Source: Mycobacterium sp. OTB74
Lineage (GTDB): Bacteria > Actinomycetota > Actinomycetes > Mycobacteriales > Mycobacteriaceae
Reading direction: 5' to 3'
Length of the DNA: 64,000 bases
Assembly: GCF_029892685.1 (NCBI RefSeq)
Contig: NZ_JARXVD010000026.1
Span: 1-64,000, forward strand
Below are positions 43,697-51,478 of the stretch, in pieces. Under the pieces are notes generated by a model. That model was not told where the DNA came from. It did no database searches and saw only the letters and a list, made by a program, of their open reading frames with translations. The first letter of the stretch is position 1. Each line of letters opens with the position of its first letter. A program made the translations under genes and the position numbers.

Positions 43697-44821
43697 ATGA
43701 AGGCTGATCGAATGAGCGGTGCCGGCCCGCGAAAACTCCTGGCGCTCGACGGCGGTGGCATCCGCGGTGCGCTGACTCTTGAGATACTCGCCGCCATCGA
43801 AAGCGCTGTCCGTACCGAGCGTCATGACGAAAACGTGGTTCTCGCCGACTACTTCGACTACATCGGGGGAACCAGTACCGGCGCCATCATCGCCGCCGGG
43901 CTTGCACTGGGCATGCCGGTATCGGAGCTCCGTGACATATACGAGAAGCACGGCAAGGAGATGTTCGACAAGGCATTCATCTTGGATCGCTATCGCTACA
44001 AGTTCGACAGCGAGCGGCTACAGCGGCTGATGCAACAGACATTCGGCGAGCACACGACTTTCGGCGACGACGCGCTCAAGACGCTCCTGATGGTGGTGCT
44101 GCGTAATGCGACCACCGACTCGCCCTGGCCGCTGAGCAACAACCCCAATGCCAAGTACAACGAACCCGCGCGACCCGACTGCAATCTCAAATTCCCGCTG
44201 TGGCAACTGGTGCGGGCCAGTACGGCGGCACCCACATATTTCCCGCCTGAGTTGATCGACGTCGGCGGGCATCAGTTCGTCTACGTCGATGGTGGGGTGA
44301 CCATGTACAACAACCCCGCCTTCCAACTGTTCTTGATGGCGACACTGGGCGCATACCGCTTGGGTTGGCCCACGGGGGAAGACAAGATGTTGCTGGTCTC
44401 AGTGGGCACAGGCACTGCAGCGAAGTCCGACGACACCCTCCGGCCAGGACAGATGAACCTGCTGTACAACGCTAAATCGATTCCAGCGGCGTTGATGTCG
44501 GCGGCGCTGAACGAACAGGACCTGCTGTGCAGGGTGTTCGGACGGTGCCGGCACGGTGAGCAGATCGACCGGGAACTGGGCTACCTCATCGACGGAAAAG
44601 ACACCGATCCGGCCGGGCTGCCCGGCGAGCGCATGTTCACCTACATGCGGTACAACGCCGACCTCAGCAAGGCCGGTCTGATGGAAATCGGCTTACCCAA
44701 AGTCCGTCCCGAGGACGTTCAGAAGCTGGACTCGGTGGATCACATCAAAGAGCTGCAGGAGATTGGGCAGCGCGTCGCCAAGCGTGACGTCAAAGCCGCC
44801 GACTTCGCGGGCTTCCTGTAA
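43697..44821 (+). CDS. Patatin-like phospholipase
   Basis: The 374-residue lipid hydrolase has the oxyanion motif LALDGGGIRGALTL (16-29), the nucleophile Ser60 in GGTSTGAI and the dyad Asp198 in YVDGGVTMYNNPA. This is the layout of the CapV-type patatins that act as CBASS effectors and of general bacterial patatins. No CD-NTase gene is in the window, so CBASS membership is not supported. AAGGGGG precedes ATG 43697. Neighbours on both sides encode SLOG domains, which could supply the control signal. Confidence 0.83.
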   Translation: MKADRMSGAGPRKLLALDGGGIRGALTLEILAAIESAVRTERHDENVVLADYFDYIGGTSTGAIIAAGLALGMPVSELRDIYEKHGKEMFDKAFILDRYRYKFDSERLQRLMQQTFGEHTTFGDDALKTLLMVVLRNATTDSPWPLSNNPNAKYNEPARPDCNLKFPLWQLVRASTAAPTYFPPELIDVGGHQFVYVDGGVTMYNNPAFQLFLMATLGAYRLGWPTGEDKMLLVSVGTGTAAKSDDTLRPGQMNLLYNAKSIPAALMSAALNEQDLLCRVFGRCRHGEQIDRELGYLIDGKDTDPAGLPGERMFTYMRYNADLSKAGLMEIGLPKVRPEDVQKLDSVDHIKELQEIGQRVAKRDVKAADFAGFL

Positions 44822-44922
44822 GCGTCCAACCGTCGAATCGAGTAGTGCACCACTCAAGCCACGGATCCTCCACGGCAGCAAGATCAGTGGTAGCACCCGG
44901 CACTGACGAAAGGAGTGCGGCC

Positions 44923-46887
44923 GTGATCATCGTCTACGGAGGCTGTCGAGCCGACCAGCCACAGCTCTGGAGTACCTCAGACGATCTCAGTAACCGGCTG
45001 CGCGGGTTGCTCCAGTCGTTAAGGCCGAAGACCCTGATCGGCTCCCTCGCATCCGGAGCGGACATCCTCTTCGCCAAAGCCGCCCTCGCTGAAGGTATCG
45101 AACTGGAGGTGCTGCTTCCATGCGATATGGCGACATTCCGCGCGACCTGTGTGGAGCCTGCCGGCGAGCCGTGGATCGGCGACTACGACCGCATCGTCGA
45201 AGACATGGCCGTCAACATCTCCTATCTGGGACTCGACCCGGCCGATCCTCAGTCCTACGGCAAGCACAACGGCGCTCTGCTCGACAAGGCAGTGGCCCTC
45301 GCCGGCCCCAGTGATGAGAAGGTGTGGACACTTGCGGTGCGTCCTAAGCCAAACCCATTGTCACCCAGTGCAATTGATGACCTTGTCGAGCGCGCCGAGT
45401 TGCGTCAGATGCTCGCCATCGACCTCGACCCGCTGCCCGCGTCGACTCCACGTGCGTTCATCGTGATGCCCTACGGGAGGAAGAAGGATTTGCGGGCAAA
45501 CCGCTTCCTCGACTGCGACGTCGCGTTCCACCGCGTGTACCGCCCGCTGCTGGAGGAATTCGACCTCGATTGGGTCAGGGCCGACCTACAAAGCGACAGC
45601 GGCATCATCCACGTCGCCATGCTCTCGGACCTGGCCAACTCGGATCTGGTGGTGGTGGATCTGTCGGCCCTCAACTTCAACGTCGCGTATGAGCTCGGCG
45701 TTCGGCATGTATTCGCATCGCACTCAACGGTTCTCATCAACCCAACTGTGACGACCTTCAAACCCGCGCCCAAACCGTTCGATGTGATCATGAGCCGTAT
45801 CCACTCGTTCGATCGCGGCGCCGACGCCATCAGCGACGTGCAGGCGCAGGCCGCGATCTGCGCATTGCGACCGGTGCTGGAGACTGCGCTCACCGACGCC
45901 GGCAATGACAGTCCGTGCCATGAGTGGTTCAACCTCGACCACATCAAGCGCCCGTTCCAGCCGCGCTCAGGGGTGCCGCCGAAAATCCGGGCCGGCAGGA
46001 CCGTCCGTGAACGGGTTGCCACAGCGACCCGCTCTGCCGACCCGGCCAAGATGCGCGAAGAGGCCGTCAACCTCGACAAGAACCATGAAATCACCGACTC
46101 CGCCCGCCGGGCCTGCCGGATCGAGCTGGCCACGGGCCTACTGGCCGACGGTGCCTACGCCGACGCCAAGGAGTTACTGGAAGAGGCCAAGCCCGAACCC
46201 GGGGACCCCCTCCATCGGACGTGGCTGCACAAGACCGTGTTGGCTTACCGCAGGGTCGCGGAAAGCTCGGCCAACGCCGCCGAGACAAACCGGCTGAGGG
46301 AGTTGGCCAAGCAGTATCTCACCGAGGCCGAGAAAGCCGGCTACCGCGATTCGGAGACCTACGGCATCTGGGGCGGCCTGCTCAAGAGGCAGATCCAGGA
46401 GCAACGAGCCGAGCTGAATAAGGCTGAGGCACAAGCCCTTTTCACCGAGATGGAGCAGAAGTACCGATTGGGTTTCGAGCTCGACCCCGAGTTCTATACC
46501 GGGGTGAATCTCGTGATGGCGCTGCGCTGGAGCGGCAGACCGAGAGACGACACGTTCCGCCGAGACTTCAATGAGGCACTGACCGTCAGCGAATTCCTCG
46601 CCCGGTTGGCCTTCAAGGAAGATTCGCAGAACTTCTGGGCGGCAGCGACTTTGGCGGAATTGACGTTGCATGAGGCATTGGAGTCTGGCACCACGTCGGT
46701 CGATGCCGCCGCACAGCAATACACCCGCGCGGCCCAGACCGGTAGCCCCGATCAACTGGACAGCGCGGTGTTTCAGCTCGAATTCCTGCGCGCCTGTGGG
46801 GATCCCGACGACGTGATCGACCGGATGGTTGCGGCGTTGCGATCGACTGGGACCGTTAACACGCCGGGATCATTCCCGACGCCTTGA
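44923..46887 (+). CDS. SLOG/deoxyribosyltransferase-like/TPR signalling protein
   Basis: This is a 654-residue protein. An N-terminal Rossmann-type SLOG-like domain has VIIVYGG and LIGSLASGADILFAKAALAE. A middle domain resembles nucleoside 2-deoxyribosyltransferase-like effectors (AFIVMPYGRKKD, then LANSDLVVVDLSALNFNVAY and ELGVRH). A C-terminal half of TPR-type helices is related to the TRAFs-binding (DUF4071) region (LATGLLADGAYADAKELLEE). GTG 44923 follows AAAGGAG; a longer frame from 44845 adds a non-conserved stretch. Its 3' end overlaps the opposite-strand membrane gene by 32 bases. The role is probably nucleotide processing or sensing. Confidence 0.65.
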   Translation: MIIVYGGCRADQPQLWSTSDDLSNRLRGLLQSLRPKTLIGSLASGADILFAKAALAEGIELEVLLPCDMATFRATCVEPAGEPWIGDYDRIVEDMAVNISYLGLDPADPQSYGKHNGALLDKAVALAGPSDEKVWTLAVRPKPNPLSPSAIDDLVERAELRQMLAIDLDPLPASTPRAFIVMPYGRKKDLRANRFLDCDVAFHRVYRPLLEEFDLDWVRADLQSDSGIIHVAMLSDLANSDLVVVDLSALNFNVAYELGVRHVFASHSTVLINPTVTTFKPAPKPFDVIMSRIHSFDRGADAISDVQAQAAICALRPVLETALTDAGNDSPCHEWFNLDHIKRPFQPRSGVPPKIRAGRTVRERVATATRSADPAKMREEAVNLDKNHEITDSARRACRIELATGLLADGAYADAKELLEEAKPEPGDPLHRTWLHKTVLAYRRVAESSANAAETNRLRELAKQYLTEAEKAGYRDSETYGIWGGLLKRQIQEQRAELNKAEAQALFTEMEQKYRLGFELDPEFYTGVNLVMALRWSGRPRDDTFRRDFNEALTVSEFLARLAFKEDSQNFWAAATLAELTLHEALESGTTSVDAAAQQYTRAAQTGSPDQLDSAVFQLEFLRACGDPDDVIDRMVAALRSTGTVNTPGSFPTP

Positions 46888-47662
46888 CGTTCACGTACAT
46901 CGAATTGATGTAGGCACCGTTTGAGAGCCGGTACCAGTCCTTGCTCGTGCCATGGCGCGCGTTTGTCACGACGTCGCCGTTGGTTTGGCACACTAGGGGC
47001 ACCGTTGTTCCGTCCTTGAGGCTGCCCGGGTAGAGCCGCAGTGCGTCGGTATACGGAGCGGTGCGTTGCTTGACACCGCACGAACCACCTTCATCACAAG
47101 TGTCGGCAATCGTTCCCTGCGCGGCCGCCTGGGGTGACGTCGGTGCCGGCGGACGGGGTCGATCGATCAATCGGTAACCGACCAACACAAGAGTGGCAAC
47201 GACTACGGCGGCAACACCGATCAGAAGGGCTATCCGCGCGGGATTCTTGGCGGTAGGAGGAGAACTGCCGGAGAGCGCGTCTTTCTCAGCGGGCCGTCGT
47301 GCATCGTCGATGCGGGGCGTCTCAGCCGACGCGCCACCATCAGGTTGCGAACCAGTGATCCCGAGCTGCGCCAGGCTGCGGTCCACGTCGGCGTACAGAT
47401 CGGCACGCTTGCCGAACATCTCGAGCACATAGCGGCCACCCCGTAGCTCCTCGGCATCAGCTGAACGCAATGCAGGCTCCAACTGGGTGAGGACCTGGCG
47501 CTGTTGCTCATGAGTCAACGGCCCGGGCTGAGCGACCTGGTCTACAAGATCCGACAGATACGACAACGGAGCTGGTGGGGGGTCAGGTAGCGGGTTGGGC
47601 GGCGGCGGTGCAGGATTTCGTCTCACCACGTCTGGCCGCCCCAGAGGTCCGAGTCCACCCAC
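46856..47662 (-). CDS. Single-pass membrane protein with a shared cytosolic module and an SH3-like outer domain
   Basis: The 268-residue protein starts with a Pro-rich stretch. A cytosolic module (32-100) follows; it is identical at about 51 of 70 positions to a segment of the TIR-LpqN protein encoded divergently at 47844. A membrane segment (143-163) and an outside SH3-like domain (about 184-268: KQRTAPYTDALRLYPGSL, NARHGTSKDWYRLSNGAYIN) follow. Cysteines at 189, 195, 225 and 268 may form disulfides. No TIR domain is present. It looks like a TIR-less paralogue that shares only the module, either truncated at its 5' end or a designed partner. GTG 47662 has a weak ribosome site. Confidence 0.65.
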   Translation of the reverse strand: MGGLGPLGRPDVVRRNPAPPPPNPLPDPPPAPLSYLSDLVDQVAQPGPLTHEQQRQVLTQLEPALRSADAEELRGGRYVLEMFGKRADLYADVDRSLAQLGITGSQPDGGASAETPRIDDARRPAEKDALSGSSPPTAKNPARIALLIGVAAVVVATLVLVGYRLIDRPRPPAPTSPQAAAQGTIADTCDEGGSCGVKQRTAPYTDALRLYPGSLKDGTTVPLVCQTNGDVVTNARHGTSKDWYRLSNGAYINSMYVNVKASGMIPAC

Positions 47663-47843
47663 GGCTGATGTCCAAGCGCGTGGAGATGGTGCCTACCGAT
47701 ATAAGGATGCACCGATGTCCGTGCGCTCGATACGTAATTGCATCGTGGACATCAACCAGCCGTAATTGAGTAGCCAATTACTCATCCCACCGGGCTGGTG
47801 CAGCGCGCACGATTCATCTGTATCCAGATTTTCGGGAGGTGAC

Positions 47844-49979
47844 ATGCGACAGCTGTTCATTTCCTACGCCCGGGAGAACAAGCCCGACGTCGAGGCGTTG
47901 GTCCGGGATCTGGATGCCCTCGGTTACCAGACCTGGCTCGATTCGTCGCTGCGGGGCGGCCAATCGTGGTGGCAGGAGATTTTGCGCCGTATCGCCGATT
48001 CAGATGTATTCGTGGCAATTGTCTCCGGCCACACATTGCGGTCGGTGGCGTGCAAACGAGAGCTGGAATGGGCGCTCGCGGTGAATAAGCCAGTGCTGCC
48101 CATTGCCGTAGAGCGGCTGCCCGACGCGCTTCCCCGCAACCTCTCGATGCGGCAAATCGTCGATTACTCGCAGTCGGGCAGAGAGGCAGCCTTCGCCCTG
48201 GCCGGTGCATTGGGAACCCTTCCACCGGCACCACCCCCACCGGAGCAATTGCCCGAACCTCCAGCCGCCCCACTGTCCTACCTGTCCGATCTGGTGGAGC
48301 AGGTGGGGCAGTCTGAGGCGCTGACGCAACAGCAGCAACACCAGATCCTGATCCAGTTAGAGCCGGCACTGCGCTCGGTGGACACCGAGGAGCGTCGAGG
48401 CGGACGCTACGTACTGGAGATGTTCCGCAGACGCGGCGACCTGTACGCCGACGTCGATCGGACCCTGTCCCAGATTGACCTTGCCGACCACGACCCAGAA
48501 TCGGGCAGTTCACTGGTCGTTGCCGACATTCCGAAGGAGCAATCTTCGGCGTCACCGCAGGGTCCTGCCGAGCGGCGCGGGAACCCGCTGGCCGACCCTC
48601 AGTGGGCTGACGCTCTGAGCGCCTTCTTCGCCAACCGGTGGGCCGAGGCCGTAGACAGGTTCGAAGCGTTGCAGGCTTCTTACCCGGCTGAGCCGCGGAT
48701 CGAAACACGGCTGAAAGAGGCCTGCCGACAACGCGATATCGATATCTGGTCGGAAAAGGCAGAGGCGGCCGCCGCTGCGGGTGACTGGGACAACGTTGTG
48801 ACCGCGTTGGAGAATCTAGCCGCCATCGACCCGACTCACCCCGAGATCGGGGCTCGGCTTGAACGGGCGCGCCTCGCTCAGCGGCGCAAAGCCGTTGTCG
48901 ATGAGATGAAGGCCCTGCACCAGGCTGGCCGATGGGATGCCGTCACGGCCGCCGCGCGGGAACTTGCTCAAATCGACCCCGACAACGCCGATCCTGGCGG
49001 GATCGTCTGCGATGCGCGAGCCCAGCTCCGCGGAGCCGAACTCTCCGACCGGTACGCGCAGGCACTCAACCACCTGGACCAAGAACATTGGCAACAGGCC
49101 GCCGACCTACTCACCACTATCGACCAGGAACAACCGGGCTACCGCGACGCCGCTGCACTACTCACGACCACCCATCAGAGACTTCTCGACACCACAACAG
49201 TCCCGCATCGCACAACCCCATCGCTCCAGGAACCCACCTCCCTGGTGTCAGCGCCAACCACCACGCGTCCAAGCCCGCCGACCGTCCAAGAACGTCCGCG
49301 GTTCAAGCGCCGGCTTGCCGTCATTGTGGGAGCCGTCGTGGTCCTCCTGGTCGGGCTCATCGTCTTGGCTGTAAGTCAAAGCTCGACGTCATCGAACATG
49401 TCGACCTCGACGTCAACGTCCACGACGACTTCAGTTCCACCGACACCTGTTCGGGCGTCGGGTCCCAACGAGTCAATCTTTGACTACCTTCAGGAAAACA
49501 GCATCCAGGCGACGACGGTGACTCGTGGCGCACCCGGCGCCCCTGCAATCAACCTCCCGGTTCCGGACGGCTGGAAAGCGATTCCAGATGGCCCCGACGC
49601 CTCCTACGGCGGGATCGTCTTCAACACGCCGAGCAATCCCAACGACCCACCCAAGATCATGGCCTCCGTACAGAAGCTGACGGGCAAAGTCGATGCAGAC
49701 AAGCTGCTGGCTGTCACACCCGGCGCATTGAAGAACTTGCCAGGTTATGCCGGTGGCGACGGTCAAACGAGCACAGAAGGCGGCTATCCCGCGTACCAAG
49801 TGGGCGGCCCGATCACCGCGGCCGGCGACACCCGCTACGTCGCCCAGAAAACGGTGGTGATCCAGGGCGCGGATGACGTCTACCTGCTGCAGCTAAAGGC
49901 CGAGGCTCCGCAAGCCGACGCCGGTGTGTTGGCGGCGGCGACCGACCTGGTCGACCAGAAGATCACCATCAAGCCCTGA
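47844..49979 (+). CDS. Transmembrane TIR receptor with TPR-like helices and an outer LpqN-type domain
   Basis: The 711-residue product has, in order: a TIR domain (1-125: LFISYARENK, YQTWLDSSLRGGQSWWQEI, putative catalytic Glu73 in ACKRELEWAL) and a Pro-rich linker (127-142). A module shared with the neighbour (142-211) and TPR-like helices (about 254-450) follow. Then come a membrane segment (491-511), a Ser/Thr stalk and a C-terminal extracytoplasmic domain (543-710). That last domain has INLPVPDGWKAIPDGPDASY, KIMASVQKLTGKVDADKLL and LKNLPGYAGGDG, the pattern of the LpqN/LpqT lipoprotein family. The start ATG 47844 follows GGGAGGTGAC. This is a plausible envelope sensor coupled to NAD-dependent TIR activity. 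The combination appears novel; function is inferred. Confidence 0.8.
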   Translation: MRQLFISYARENKPDVEALVRDLDALGYQTWLDSSLRGGQSWWQEILRRIADSDVFVAIVSGHTLRSVACKRELEWALAVNKPVLPIAVERLPDALPRNLSMRQIVDYSQSGREAAFALAGALGTLPPAPPPPEQLPEPPAAPLSYLSDLVEQVGQSEALTQQQQHQILIQLEPALRSVDTEERRGGRYVLEMFRRRGDLYADVDRTLSQIDLADHDPESGSSLVVADIPKEQSSASPQGPAERRGNPLADPQWADALSAFFANRWAEAVDRFEALQASYPAEPRIETRLKEACRQRDIDIWSEKAEAAAAAGDWDNVVTALENLAAIDPTHPEIGARLERARLAQRRKAVVDEMKALHQAGRWDAVTAAARELAQIDPDNADPGGIVCDARAQLRGAELSDRYAQALNHLDQEHWQQAADLLTTIDQEQPGYRDAAALLTTTHQRLLDTTTVPHRTTPSLQEPTSLVSAPTTTRPSPPTVQERPRFKRRLAVIVGAVVVLLVGLIVLAVSQSSTSSNMSTSTSTSTTTSVPPTPVRASGPNESIFDYLQENSIQATTVTRGAPGAPAINLPVPDGWKAIPDGPDASYGGIVFNTPSNPNDPPKIMASVQKLTGKVDADKLLAVTPGALKNLPGYAGGDGQTSTEGGYPAYQVGGPITAAGDTRYVAQKTVVIQGADDVYLLQLKAEAPQADAGVLAAATDLVDQKITIKP

Positions 49980-50109
49980 TACTCGGACGATCTCCCCACC
50001 CATCGGTGCGTATGTCTTCCGCACGACCGCTATCCCTGGGTGCTTGCTGGGAATTTTCGAGTAGTGCATTACTCGCGACCGGGTGGTGTCTGGTGGACAA
50101 ACTTTCCGT

Positions 50110-50724
50110 ATGACGAAGGTATTCGCCGGCATTCTCAGCACGGTTGCGCTCTCTGCGCTCACCGCTGCCGTCGGACTCACCGTGTCAGAGCCGCCTGGGC
50201 CGGGCTCGGCGCCCGCCGACACAACCGCTACGACTGCCCACGCCGCGGCGAGCTTCTCGCTCGTCGCGACCTGGTTTGAACCCCCGCCGCCACCACCACC
50301 GCCGCCAGCAGCGGCACCCGAGGCGGTGGCACCCCACACGGTGGCACCCGAGGCGGTGGCACCCCACACGGAGGCACCCCACACGGTGGAAGCCCCGGTG
50401 TCGGAGCCACCCGTGGTGGCACCGCCGCCGCCTCCGCCACCTCCGCAGTTGGTATTACGGCTCAACGATCCCCTGACAGCAGCCTTCGTGTCGATCACCA
50501 ATAATGGAAACGCGTCAGTGGGTTGCGTGATGAAGGTAGTGCCTGTTGCGGGCCTCGCCGCCGCTGTCAACTACTTCGTGCCCGATAACAATTTCACCGT
50601 AGCCGGCGGGCAAGAGGCGAGGATCCCCGCCGGCAGCAGCCTCGGACCGGCGACGGGCTCAACCTTCCATTTCACCGTGAACTGCGACAACGGCCTGTCC
50701 ACCGGTACAGACACGGTGTACTGA
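50110..50724 (+). CDS. Exported Pro-rich protein with a C-terminal beta-type domain
   Basis: The 204-residue precursor has a signal peptide (MTKVFAGILSTVALSALTAA) and a Pro/Ala/Val stalk with Pro-runs and an AVAPHT-type tandem repeat. A C-terminal domain of about 85 residues follows (PLTAAFVSITNNGNASVGCV, then FTVAGGQEARIPAGSSLG, FHFTVNCDNG), with two Cys. It resembles a small secreted mycobacterial beta-sandwich. ATG 50110 starts the signal; a frame beginning nine codons earlier is less likely. Its place between two TIR receptor genes makes it a possible ligand or partner, but this is only inference. Confidence 0.6.
   Translation: MTKVFAGILSTVALSALTAAVGLTVSEPPGPGSAPADTTATTAHAAASFSLVATWFEPPPPPPPPPAAAPEAVAPHTVAPEAVAPHTEAPHTVEAPVSEPPVVAPPPPPPPPQLVLRLNDPLTAAFVSITNNGNASVGCVMKVVPVAGLAAAVNYFVPDNNFTVAGGQEARIPAGSSLGPATGSTFHFTVNCDNGLSTGTDTVY
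50311..50385 (+). repeat. 30-bp tandem coding repeats in the Pro-rich protein gene
   Basis: Two near-identical 30-bp units (50311-50340 and 50341-50370, one mismatch) and a partial third encode EAVAPHTVAP-type repeats. They are coding and likely to vary in copy number between strains. Confidence 0.7.
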
Positions 50725-50804
50725 ACGATGTGACTACTCTTGCACGACGCCGAACGACCAAGGCGGGCAACGCTATCCGATTGAAAGCTGTTGAGGGGTT
50801 CGTC

Positions 50805-51353
50805 CTATCCTCCGAACAATTCACTGCAGCCAGGCACCGCCTTGCGCGCCTCATCGAGCTTTGGAGTCGGATTCTTCGCTTTCATTTCCGCACCCTGCTT
50901 GACCATCCGTTCGGCCAACTGGGGAATCTTGGCGGCCGCGGCCTCCAAATCGCTGGCGGTAGTCGCGACACGAATAGAGGAAGCAATATTGTGGAACTGC
51001 GCAATAGCGGTTTTCACCACCGCTTCGGCGTCGTCACCGCGGTCCTCTCCAGTAGGCGAGTCACCGAGCTCTTTACTCTTGACTCGGAAGTCGTCGTACA
51101 GGTTGCCAATCGCATCGACCGTGTCCGCCAACGCAGTTTGATTCGCCGCGGACTTGGTCGCGTTGACCGCGTTAACGGTGTACTCGTGCAACAGCTTCTG
51201 AAACTTCCCGGCGAAGTCCGCCATGAACGCACACTCTTGTTTGACGTACTCGTCGACAGTCTTCCCACCGCCATTGTCGTGTCCACCGCCGCAGCCAGCG
51301 ACGACCAATACCGCAGCAGCGACTGGAGCATAGAAAGCGGAAAAAGTACCCAT
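50805..51353 (-). CDS. Predicted lipoprotein, helical, unknown function
   Basis: The 182-residue precursor has a signal with lipobox VVAGC (Cys at about 21) followed by a Gly-rich stretch. The mature part is helical (TVDEYVKQECAFMADFAGKF, AIGNLYDDFRVKSKELG, VVKTAIAQFHNIASSIRVA) with Cys at the end (VPGCSELFGG). ATG 51353 is preceded by AGAGGACC. It is on the opposite strand between the Pro-rich protein and TIR-WD40 genes. Similar small lipoproteins occur in mycobacteria but no named family was recognised. Confidence 0.65.
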   Translation of the reverse strand: MGTFSAFYAPVAAAVLVVAGCGGGHDNGGGKTVDEYVKQECAFMADFAGKFQKLLHEYTVNAVNATKSAANQTALADTVDAIGNLYDDFRVKSKELGDSPTGEDRGDDAEAVVKTAIAQFHNIASSIRVATTASDLEAAAAKIPQLAERMVKQGAEMKAKNPTPKLDEARKAVPGCSELFGG

Positions 51354-51478
51354 ATGAGGTCCTCTCAAAATGGCCTCGGATACCCCAAAGATACCTGCTT
51401 TCAACAGTTTTACGGTCACATTCGCGGAATTCCACGCAGATACGGCGAATACCGCCCGCTGTGTACTAGGGGGCTTGA

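Noticed and set aside
42806..46887. CBASS assignment for the SLOG-patatin genes
   Set aside because: The patatin resembles CapV, but no CD-NTase, E1/E2 or HORMA gene is in the window.
47663..47843. Possible lost TIR domain of the minus-strand SH3 protein in the divergent spacer
   Set aside because: No TIR motif is found in any minus-strand frame upstream of 47662, so a recent in-place truncation is not supported.
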